From the NCBI GenBank assembly GCA_038040395.1, contig JBBPIJ010000001.1, positions 124,001 through 188,000 of the forward strand: a DNA stretch of 64,000 bases. The letters are read 5' to 3'. The notes beneath the pieces are model-generated. The model made no database searches, was not told the DNA's origin, and saw only the letters and a list, made by a program, of their open reading frames with translations. Each line of letters opens with the position of its first letter. Positions within the stretch are counted from its first letter, which is position 1. Shown piece after piece: positions 43,885 through 50,282 of the stretch. Position numbers and translations under genes: made by a program. Source of the DNA: VAXT01 sp038040395 (GTDB lineage Bacteria > Actinomycetota > Thermoleophilia > Gaiellales > Gaiellaceae).

Positions 43885-44820
43885 ATGGCCACAGAGGGAC
43901 CAGGAGCAGCGCGCGACACGCCGCCGGCGATGACTTCCCTGCCGCGGCTCGAGGACCTTGTCGTGGTCGTCGGGGGTTACGACGAGCAGGCCGTCCGCAC
44001 TGCGTTCGACTCCTTCCGGCGCCATGCGGTCCAGCTCCAGGCGCAGCTCCGCGTACTCCAGTCGGCGGGGCGCTCGAGCCACGTCGAGCCGAGCGGCCAT
44101 GCCGTCCGCATGGACGCCCTCCACTTGATCCGTGAGGCGGCGGAGTTTGCCGACGTCCTCGAGCGCGACGCGCAGAACGCGTCCGCGGCTCAGTTCTCGC
44201 GGACCGAGCAGGAAGTGCGACAGAAGCAGGTCGATCTTCAGCAGCGCGAGGCCGAGGTCCTGCGGTACAAGGACGAGAGCGAGCGCCAGCGCAACGAGAT
44301 CGTGACCGCGGCTCGCAACGAAGCTCGCCAACTCGTCGCCGACGCAAACCGCGAGGCGAGCAAGGAGCTCCGCGAGTCGGAGGCTCGCGGCGCGCGTCTC
44401 CTCGAGCAGGCTCGCCACCAGGCGACCGAGCTCACGAACGCGACCCGCGCCGAGGTCGAGCAGACCCTCGAGTGGGCGCGATCGCAGGCGTCGGCGATCA
44501 TCGCCCGCGCGCAGCACGGTGCCGAGCAGATGCTCGCCGCAGCCGGGCTGGGCGAAGCCGCGGCGACCGAGGTCGCCGTGGCGATCACCAAGTCCGCCGA
44601 GGCCGGTGCGGCGGCAAGCCGCGCAGCAGCAACCACTCCGGAAACTCCCACTCCTCCCGAGGCGTCCCCGGCCGAGCAGCCGCTACGGGAAGCACCCGCG
44701 CCCAAGAGTCCGCCGGCCGCCAAGCCGGAGCCCTCCGGGGCTCCCCAGCCCATGGCTAGCGAGCCGAAGGCGAAGGAGCCGGAGACTCCGCCCTCAGGCT
44801 CAGACGACACGAACGCGTAG
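43885..44820 (+). CDS. DivIVA/Wag31-like coiled-coil protein
   Basis: 311 aa. An N-terminal part about 30-110 is followed by a long coiled coil (about 110-225, heptads rich in Ala, Glu, Gln and Arg such as TEQEVRQKQVDLQQREAEVLRYK). The C-terminus is Pro/Ala-rich (about 245-310). This layout resembles polar DivIVA-type scaffolds or the F0 b-like coils of envelope proteins; a clear DivIVA N-terminal motif is not evident. A GAGGAGG Shine-Dalgarno is seen. It starts an envelope-like cluster. Confidence 0.6.
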   Translation: MATEGPGAARDTPPAMTSLPRLEDLVVVVGGYDEQAVRTAFDSFRRHAVQLQAQLRVLQSAGRSSHVEPSGHAVRMDALHLIREAAEFADVLERDAQNASAAQFSRTEQEVRQKQVDLQQREAEVLRYKDESERQRNEIVTAARNEARQLVADANREASKELRESEARGARLLEQARHQATELTNATRAEVEQTLEWARSQASAIIARAQHGAEQMLAAAGLGEAAATEVAVAITKSAEAGAAASRAAATTPETPTPPEASPAEQPLREAPAPKSPPAAKPEPSGAPQPMASEPKAKEPETPPSGSDDTNA

Positions 44821-44827
44821 CGCGCTC

Positions 44828-44833
44828 TAACCT
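44828..44833 (+). promoter_or_regulatory. -10 box (TAACCT)
   Basis: Ends 9 bases before the ATG at 44843. Confidence 0.4.
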
Positions 44834-44842
44834 TCCACTCGC

Positions 44843-45346
44843 ATGCCAGCTGCAATTGGGCCGAGATTCGTGCTCGAAGCGGGCTTTCTCATCCTGCTTG
44901 CGGTCGTCGTCGGCCTGGCAGACCTTCGCCCCGCGCTGATCGTCCTTGTCATGGGGGTCGGTTGGCTCCTCGTTGCCCTCATCGAGTACTTCGCGTGGCG
45001 CCAGACTGCGGGTGTAGCGGCCGTGCGTCGCTACGCGATGGTCGAAGCCGCTCCTGCGCCGGTCGTTCACGAGGAGGTCGGAGAGTTCGCTCCGCCGCCA
45101 CCTCCTCCGCCGCCCACACCGCTGGCCGAGGAGGAAACGATCGTCGTGCCACCTCAGGCCGAACCGCCGCCGGCCGAGGACGCGCCTCCCGAGGCCGAGC
45201 CGCCCCCGGCCGAGAAAGCCAAGGATTTCCTTCCCGAGCGCCACATCCCCCACCGCCTGGAGCCGCTGAAACCCCGGCCGCCTCGACGCTGGAAGATCGT
45301 CGGCCCGCGCGTGCGGCGCGAGGGTGACAGTGAAGAGGAGCGGTAG
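44843..45346 (+). CDS. Membrane-anchored proline-rich protein, paralogue 1
   Basis: 167 aa. Two N-terminal membrane helices (about 9-27 and 30-48: FVLEAGFLILLAVVVGLADL, LVMGVGWLLVALIEY) lead to a proline-rich disordered part with PPPPPPP and repeated AEPPPAE, then a basic KPRPPRRWKIVGPRVRRE tail. It closely resembles the next gene's N-terminus, so a tandem duplication is likely. Confidence 0.65.
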   Translation: MPAAIGPRFVLEAGFLILLAVVVGLADLRPALIVLVMGVGWLLVALIEYFAWRQTAGVAAVRRYAMVEAAPAPVVHEEVGEFAPPPPPPPPTPLAEEETIVVPPQAEPPPAEDAPPEAEPPPAEKAKDFLPERHIPHRLEPLKPRPPRRWKIVGPRVRREGDSEEER

Positions 45347-46175
45347 GGAAGACCGCTGGGCGGAGCTTCCGCCGGCAGGAACTCGTTTCGCCCTCGAGGC
45401 CGCCTTCCTGATCCTGGTCGCGGCCGGAGCGGCGGTCGCTCGGCTGAGCCCGCTGTCGATCATTGCGCTCATGCTCGTCGCATGGCTTCTCGTAGCGGTC
45501 ATCGAACGGGCCAGCTCGCGAAGGCAGACGAGGGCGCTCGCCGGTGTCGAGCAGACGCAGGTTCTGCCGCTGCCTCCGGCCGAGCCGCCGGCAGCTGAGA
45601 TCGACGAGCCTGCTGGGGAGTCGAGGCTGCGGGCCGCCTCGCGGCGGCTCTTCTCACGCCGGAGGCGCGCCGCGGTCGAGCCGCTCGCCGATCCGGAGGG
45701 CGGGCTCGAAGAGCGTCCTTCACGCGCCCACGTCCGGCGAATAGAGGCCGAGCCTCCTCCTCCTGTCGTCGAGGCAGAGATCGTGGTCACAGAGATCGTC
45801 GTCGAGGAGATTCCGCCGCCGGGTCCCGCCGTGACGAAGCTCCCGTTCGATCTGCCGGGTCTCGATGCCGCGCCTCCTCCCGCCGAGCGCCCGATCGAGC
45901 CGCCTCCTGTCGAACTGCCAGAAGAACCGCAGCCCGTCGAGCGCGCGGCTCCGCCGATCTCCGAGCCCGTCCGCGCACGGCCTCCGGCCCGTGAGTGGAA
46001 CATCTGGGACCTCGAGCGCCGGGCACGAGAGCAGGCCGGCGATCCCTTGCGGGACGAGGAGTGGGCGGCGCTCTTCATGCACCTGCGCCAGTTCGCGAAT
46101 GCAGACGGGGTGCTTCCGATGCAGTTCGACGATCTCGTCCGGGAATCGTTCTCCGAACTGATCCGGGCTGCGTAG
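45330..46175 (+). CDS. Membrane-anchored proline-rich protein, paralogue 2
   Basis: 281 aa. The helices (FALEAAFLILVAAGAAVARL, ALMLVAWLLVAVIER) match the previous gene's, followed by a long Pro/Glu linker and a C-terminal helical domain not present in the first copy (about 225-280: WNIWDLERRAREQAGD, LFMHLRQFANADG, FDDLVRESFSELIRAA). GTG at 45330 is chosen because AGGG lies about 5 bases upstream; GTG at 45324 would add two codons. It overlaps the preceding gene by 17 bases. Confidence 0.65.
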   Translation: MKRSGREDRWAELPPAGTRFALEAAFLILVAAGAAVARLSPLSIIALMLVAWLLVAVIERASSRRQTRALAGVEQTQVLPLPPAEPPAAEIDEPAGESRLRAASRRLFSRRRRAAVEPLADPEGGLEERPSRAHVRRIEAEPPPPVVEAEIVVTEIVVEEIPPPGPAVTKLPFDLPGLDAAPPPAERPIEPPPVELPEEPQPVERAAPPISEPVRARPPAREWNIWDLERRAREQAGDPLRDEEWAALFMHLRQFANADGVLPMQFDDLVRESFSELIRAA

Positions 46176-46179
46176 GCGC

Positions 46180-46596
46180 ATGTCCCCGGCCGTCGCGCAG
46201 CGAATGATCATCCTGGCGGCGGTGGGCCTCCTGGCCGCAGTCGTCGGCCTCGCGATCGCATCCGGCAGAGGCGGATCCGGCAACGGCTCCGATCTGCCTG
46301 CGAGGGTCGGGTCGTGGTACCAGGCGCGGGCGGCACCCATGTCCCGTGACCTCGAAGGGACGACGACGGCATGCGGCGTGCGGCTGACTGCGAAGAGCCT
46401 TGGAATCGCCGATCCGGTGTTGCCGTGCGGTGCGAAGCTCTACATCGGGTACCGCGATCAGGACGTCCTCACACAGGTGATCGCGGTCGGGCCTACGCCG
46501 GGACGTGCCCGGTTCGGAGTCACGCCGGCCCTCGCGCAGACTCTCGGCATCGAGGCGACGGTGACCGTTCGCTGGGGCTATCCCGCGCTAGAGTGA
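46180..46596 (+). CDS. RlpA-like double-psi beta-barrel protein
   Basis: 138 aa. One N-terminal membrane segment (about 9-28) is followed by a short linker and an RlpA-type barrel (about 60-138): TTTACGVRLTAKSLGIADPVLPCGAKLYIGY and a VIAVGPTPGRARFGVTPALAQTLGI tail. RlpA-like domains bind or trim cell-wall glycan at division sites. It follows the envelope cluster on the same strand. The end holds a TAGAGT box. Confidence 0.75.
   Translation: MSPAVAQRMIILAAVGLLAAVVGLAIASGRGGSGNGSDLPARVGSWYQARAAPMSRDLEGTTTACGVRLTAKSLGIADPVLPCGAKLYIGYRDQDVLTQVIAVGPTPGRARFGVTPALAQTLGIEATVTVRWGYPALE
46589..46594 (+). promoter_or_regulatory. -10-like box (TAGAGT) before the structured RNA region
   Basis: It is made from the last codons of the RlpA-like gene. 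A transcript starting 7-8 bases later would begin at about 46602, just before the first stem of the structured region. Confidence 0.35.
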
Positions 46597-46601
46597 GACC
46601 T

Positions 46602-46770
46602 GCTCGACCCTGTGCGTGACCCCGTTGCAAATGTTGAACCAACATCACTGCAAAGGGAGCTCGAGTCCGGCGAGCCTTCGGGCATAGCCGGCAGGGCACC
46701 CACCTGGCTCGTCCAGGTTCGCAAAGTGACGGGAACTCATCGGCAGGGTGGGGCACTTCTTTCTCTCCGC
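46602..46770 (+). ncRNA. Structured RNA candidate between the RlpA-like gene and mnmA, perhaps 6S RNA
   Basis: The roughly 170-base gap folds as one long stem with side hairpins. Outer pairs ACCCTG (46607-46612) / CAGGGT (46744-46749), TGA/TCA, and CCCGT / ACGGG enclose hairpins ATGTTG-AAC-CAACAT (46631-46645), CCGGC...GCC-TTCG-GGC...GCCGG, and ACCTGG-CTCGT-CCAGGT. A closing stem with an open middle and a 3' side hairpin is the general 6S plan, and in Bacillus subtilis 6S-1 (bsrA) lies between aspS and trmU/mnmA, as here. No family call can be made by eye. Both strands form the structure; plus is favoured by the upstream -10 box. Confidence 0.45.
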
Positions 46771-46797
46771 GGCATTCGAGCCGTGCCCGGCCTCGGC

Positions 46798-46803
46798 TAG
46801 CCT
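46798..46803 (+). promoter_or_regulatory. -10 box (TAGCCT) of mnmA
   Basis: Ends 7 bases before the mnmA ATG at 46811. Confidence 0.4.
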
Positions 46804-46810
46804 GGATTCC

Positions 46811-48067
46811 ATGGTCGAGGTAACCGGAGACGCGACGCGTGGCGACGAATGGGCCTTCGTCCGCCTCGTTCTCGACGGAGGCCGGATCGCTGAGGCAGAC
46901 GCGGACGGCATCGACCGCTCGCTCGTCGGCTTGACGCTACTCGAGGCGGCAGCCGTCCCGGGAGATCGGTTGGCTGTGGATGCGCTCGCGAACGCGATCG
47001 GTCCCGTCTTCCGCGCCGCCACCGACCCGGCCCGCACGGCCGTTGCGATGAGCGGGGGAGTGGACAGCGCCGTGGCGCTTCTGCGTGCAGGCCCGGACGC
47101 GATCGGAGTGACGCTTCGGCTCTGGATCGATCCAAAGGGTCCCAGCTCCGAGCGCGCCTGCTGCTCGCCGGAGGCGGTGATCGCGGCTCGCGAGACCTGT
47201 CACGCGCTCGGGATCCCGCACGTGACGCTGGATGCCAGGGAGGCTTTCCGGCGCGCGATCGTGACGCCGTTCGTGGAGGGGTACGCACGCGGCGAGACGC
47301 CGAACCCGTGCACGCGCTGCAACGGCAGCTTCCGCTTCGGCCAGCTCCTGGCGTTCGCCCGGCGCGCCGGGGCCGCTCGCCTCGCGACGGGCCACTATGC
47401 GCGCATCGTCGAGCACCGCGGCCAGGTCTTGCTCGCGCGAGCGGCCGACGAGCAGAAGGACCAGTCGTACATGCTCGCCCGGCTCGACCCCCGCCGGCTC
47501 GAGCAAATCTGGTTCCCGCTCGGGGACCAGACCAAGGAGGAAACCCGCGCTGAGGCGGAGCGCGCAGGGATGAAGGTCGCGCGGAGACCCGAGAGCCAGG
47601 AGGCGTGCTTCCTCGGCGGCGGCGACTACCGCGAGTTTCTCGAACGGCACGGGCTTCCCGCGCGTGAGGGCGCGGTCGTCGACGAGAAGGGGGCGACCGT
47701 CGGCGTTCACCAGGGCTTCTGGCGGTTCACTCCCGGCCAGCGGCGAGGCCTCGGCGTGTCGGTGGGGCGCCCGGCGTTCGCAGTCCGCAGCGATCCGGAG
47801 ACGAACACGGTCGTCGTCGGGCCCCGCGAGGCGCTCGCTCGGCGGTCCGTGTCGGCCGAGGGCCGGCTCTATGCCTCGGTCACGCGAGGCGACGCGAAGC
47901 TCCGCTACCGCTCCCCCGCGCTGTCCGCCCACGTTGAGGCGACGGCGGACGGGTTCAACCTGCGTTTCGACGAGCCGGTGTACGGCGTGGCCAACGGCCA
48001 GACGGCGGTCCTCTACGAGGAAGATGTCGTCGTCGGGTCCGGCACGATCGTCTCAAGCGGCGATTGA
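46811..48067 (+). CDS. mnmA: tRNA-specific 2-thiouridylase MnmA with an extra N-terminal domain
   Basis: 418 aa. It adds sulfur to U34 of tRNA-Lys, Glu and Gln. The P-loop SGGVDSAVALL (about 79), the first catalytic Cys in NPCTRCNGSFRFG (about 170) and the second in ESQEACFLGG (about 266) are present, followed by the beta-barrel C-terminal domains. The first 70 residues are additional: VTGDATRGDEWAFVRLVLDGGRIAEADADG...LTLLEAAAVPGD looks like the fold of NifU/IscU-type scaffolds but lacks their cysteines. The ATG follows TAGCCT by 7 bases. Confidence 0.93.
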   Translation: MVEVTGDATRGDEWAFVRLVLDGGRIAEADADGIDRSLVGLTLLEAAAVPGDRLAVDALANAIGPVFRAATDPARTAVAMSGGVDSAVALLRAGPDAIGVTLRLWIDPKGPSSERACCSPEAVIAARETCHALGIPHVTLDAREAFRRAIVTPFVEGYARGETPNPCTRCNGSFRFGQLLAFARRAGAARLATGHYARIVEHRGQVLLARAADEQKDQSYMLARLDPRRLEQIWFPLGDQTKEETRAEAERAGMKVARRPESQEACFLGGGDYREFLERHGLPAREGAVVDEKGATVGVHQGFWRFTPGQRRGLGVSVGRPAFAVRSDPETNTVVVGPREALARRSVSAEGRLYASVTRGDAKLRYRSPALSAHVEATADGFNLRFDEPVYGVANGQTAVLYEEDVVVGSGTIVSSGD

Positions 48068-48122
48068 CCCGCAACCAGATCCATCCGTACTCCGTTGTCC
48101 CCAGCGAGAGGGCCTCATTGCG

Positions 48123-48500
48123 ATGAACGACGAGATCAGGCTCACGATCCCCCATGACCGCGAGCTCTACAGCGTCGCGCACCTCGTCGTGGGCGGCATC
48201 GGCATCCGCCTGAAGCTGACGATCGAGCATCTCGAGGACCTCCAGCTCGCACTGGACGCCGTGCTCGAGCAAGCTCGCGAGTCCGAAGACGTGACGATCA
48301 CGCTTCGGCTGAAAGACGGAGAGATCGAGACGGCGATCGGCCCTTTGCGCGACGGCGTTCGGGCCGAGCTCGAGGCTACGGGCGGCGAAGTCGGGCTGCG
48401 CCGGATTCTCGACACGGTCGTCGACAGCGTCGAGCTCGCGCCCGGCGACGGCGGCGACTGGGTGACGATGACGAAGGCGCTCGAGGGGGGCGAGGAATGA
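48123..48500 (+). CDS. Anti-sigma-factor-like (RsbW-type) protein
   Basis: 125 aa. A DNDEIRLTIPHDREL-like start, a central helix HLEDLQLALDAVLEQARE and an ITLRLKDGEIE strand suggest the HATPase fold of RsbW/SpoIIAB anti-sigma factors. The typical GHKL glycine boxes are not seen, so ATP binding is doubtful. It overlaps the sigma-factor gene by four bases, which strongly suggests it controls that protein. Confidence 0.6.
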   Translation: MNDEIRLTIPHDRELYSVAHLVVGGIGIRLKLTIEHLEDLQLALDAVLEQARESEDVTITLRLKDGEIETAIGPLRDGVRAELEATGGEVGLRRILDTVVDSVELAPGDGGDWVTMTKALEGGEE

Positions 48501-49273
48501 CCTCGGCAGAAGATCGCAGGCTGCTGCGCCGCTACCACGAGGAAGGAGACCTGTCGGCGAGGGAGCAGCTGATCGAGCAATACATGTCGCTCGTCCGCTC
48601 GCTCGCCCGGCGGTACTCGTACCGAGGGGAGCAGCTCGACGATCTCGTCCAGATCGGTGCAATCGGCCTGATCAAGGCGATCGACCGGTTCGACGTCGAC
48701 CGCGGGGTCGAGCTCACGACGTATGCAACGCCGAACATCATCGGCGAGATAAAGCGCCACTTCCGCGACAAGGGCTGGTCGGTGCGGGTGCCGCGTGGCC
48801 TCCAGGAGCTGAACGTCCAGCTCTCGAAGCTGGTCGAGGAGCAGACCGTCGAGCTCGGCCGCTCGCCGACGATTCCCGAGCTGGCGAAAGCGGCAGGCCA
48901 GGAGGAGGAGCGCGTTGTCGAGGCGCTCGAGAGCGGGCGGGCGTACAGCTCGGTCTCGCTCTCGACGGGAGGAGGCTCGGACGAGGATGGCGAGCTCGAT
49001 CCGCTCGAATCGCTCGGGGCGGAGGAGCCGCAATACGAGGTGTCCGAGGACCGGGCCGTCCTCGCCCCCGGGTTCCGCGTGCTGGACGAGCGGGAGCGAA
49101 TGATTCTCCATCTGCGGTTCTTCAAGGGGCTGACGCAGTCGCAGATCGCCCAGCAGGTCGGGATCTCGCAGATGCACGTGTCGCGTCTCATTCGCCGAGC
49201 GCTCGAGAAGATTCGCGAGGAGATCGCGAGTGAGGAGACGGAGCCCGCTCCGAAGCGCGCCGCCGGCGCCTGA
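48497..49273 (+). CDS. Sigma-70 family factor of the SigB/SigF group
   Basis: 258 aa. Region 2 is LVRSLARRYSYRGEQLDDLVQIGAIGLIKAIDRFD with LTTYATPNIIGEIKRHFRDKGW; region 3 is RVPRGLQELN-like; region 4 is RERMILHLRFFKGLTQSQIAQQVGISQMHVSRLIRRAL. This is a general-stress-type sigma factor. The upstream gene overlapping by four bases is the likely anti-sigma partner. Confidence 0.93.
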   Translation: MTSAEDRRLLRRYHEEGDLSAREQLIEQYMSLVRSLARRYSYRGEQLDDLVQIGAIGLIKAIDRFDVDRGVELTTYATPNIIGEIKRHFRDKGWSVRVPRGLQELNVQLSKLVEEQTVELGRSPTIPELAKAAGQEEERVVEALESGRAYSSVSLSTGGGSDEDGELDPLESLGAEEPQYEVSEDRAVLAPGFRVLDERERMILHLRFFKGLTQSQIAQQVGISQMHVSRLIRRALEKIREEIASEETEPAPKRAAGA

Positions 49274-49331
49274 GGCCCAAGCGAGACGCTCGAACGGGCT
49301 CGTGCCCGTCGACGCCCTCATGAGACCGCAC

Positions 49332-49337
49332 TATCGT
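49332..49337 (+). promoter_or_regulatory. -10-like box (TATCGT)
   Basis: Ends 9 bases before the GTG at 49347 and helps select that start. Confidence 0.35.
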
Positions 49338-49346
49338 GGTGCGCGC

Positions 49347-50168
49347 GTGAGCGGTGAGCTGTCGGATGTTCAGGCCGAGATCGACGCAGTGGCGTGGTAC
49401 CACGAGTTCGACTTCGGCGATGGACTGGTGGCCCGGTCCACGTCACCCGACGTGGCTGCGCACCGGCGCATCTGGCAGTTCATCGAGGACGGCCTCGCGA
49501 CCGTCGATTTTCGTGGCAAGAGCGTCCTCGACATCGGCTGCTGGGACGGCTACTGGAGCTTTCACGCCGAGCGGCAGGGTGCGGCATCGATCCTGGCTGT
49601 CGACGACGTCACCCAGAACTGGGCCACCGGCGAGGGCCTCCGGCTCGCCAAGCGAGTCTTGAGCTCGCGCGCCGAGATCAAGCAGGACCAGTCTGTCTAC
49701 GAGCTGGCTCAACTCGGGCGTACGTTTGACGTGATCCTCTGCCTGGGCGTGTATTACCACCTGCTCGATCCGTTCTACGCTCTTGCCCAGATACGACACT
49801 GCTGTCGGCCCGGCACTCTCGTCGTTTTCGAGGGCGACATCGGCGTTGGCGCCAACGAGGTTCTCTATGGCTTCGGCGAGGCTCGCCCCAGCCTGTTCAT
49901 CCCTTCGGCGGATGTGCTGAACAATCTGCTTCGGGCGGCCTATCTCGAAGTCGGCTCGCAACGGTTCCTCCAGACCGGACCGCGCGCATGGGCGAAGACT
50001 GTGCTGAATCGGATGCCTGGCCGCCTCGGGCTGTCCAAGCGTCTCGTCGATCGCGCCTTAACCGTCTGCGTCCCCTTCACCGGCGTGAACGAGGTGCACG
50101 ACTACGAGCCACCATTCGGTCTGGCGGCCTACGACGACCGCTATCGCCAACACGCCGCCGGCGGCTGA
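49347..50168 (+). CDS. SAM-dependent methyltransferase, CmoB/DUF1698-like
   Basis: 273 aa. It begins SGELSDVQAEIDAVAWYHEFDFGDGLVARS, a front typical of DUF1698 methyltransferases, then motif I VLDIGCWDGYWSFHAERQGA and FDVILCLGVYYHLLDP. The C-terminal part has a VNEVHDYEPPFGLAAYD segment. It may modify a small molecule or tRNA. The GTG is favoured by the -10 box; ATG at 49320 would add nine codons. Confidence 0.8.
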   Translation: MSGELSDVQAEIDAVAWYHEFDFGDGLVARSTSPDVAAHRRIWQFIEDGLATVDFRGKSVLDIGCWDGYWSFHAERQGAASILAVDDVTQNWATGEGLRLAKRVLSSRAEIKQDQSVYELAQLGRTFDVILCLGVYYHLLDPFYALAQIRHCCRPGTLVVFEGDIGVGANEVLYGFGEARPSLFIPSADVLNNLLRAAYLEVGSQRFLQTGPRAWAKTVLNRMPGRLGLSKRLVDRALTVCVPFTGVNEVHDYEPPFGLAAYDDRYRQHAAGG

Positions 50169-50269
50169 CGCTCAACTAAAAGAAGGTTCGCCCGGCCTCC
50201 TCCCCGACGCGATCGTACTGACGAAAAGCGCACGCGTGGGGGCCGAGATCGTGCCGGAAGTGCGACTCG

Positions 50270-50275
50270 TACAAT
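50270..50275 (+). promoter_or_regulatory. -10 box (TACAAT) of alaS
   Basis: Ends 7 bases before the ATG at 50283. The most consensus-like -10 in the window. Confidence 0.5.
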
Positions 50276-50282
50276 CACCCTC

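Noticed and set aside
46602..46770. SRP RNA or tmRNA in the gap before mnmA
   Set aside because: The GGAAGCAG-type SRP loop and a tRNA-like end are not present.
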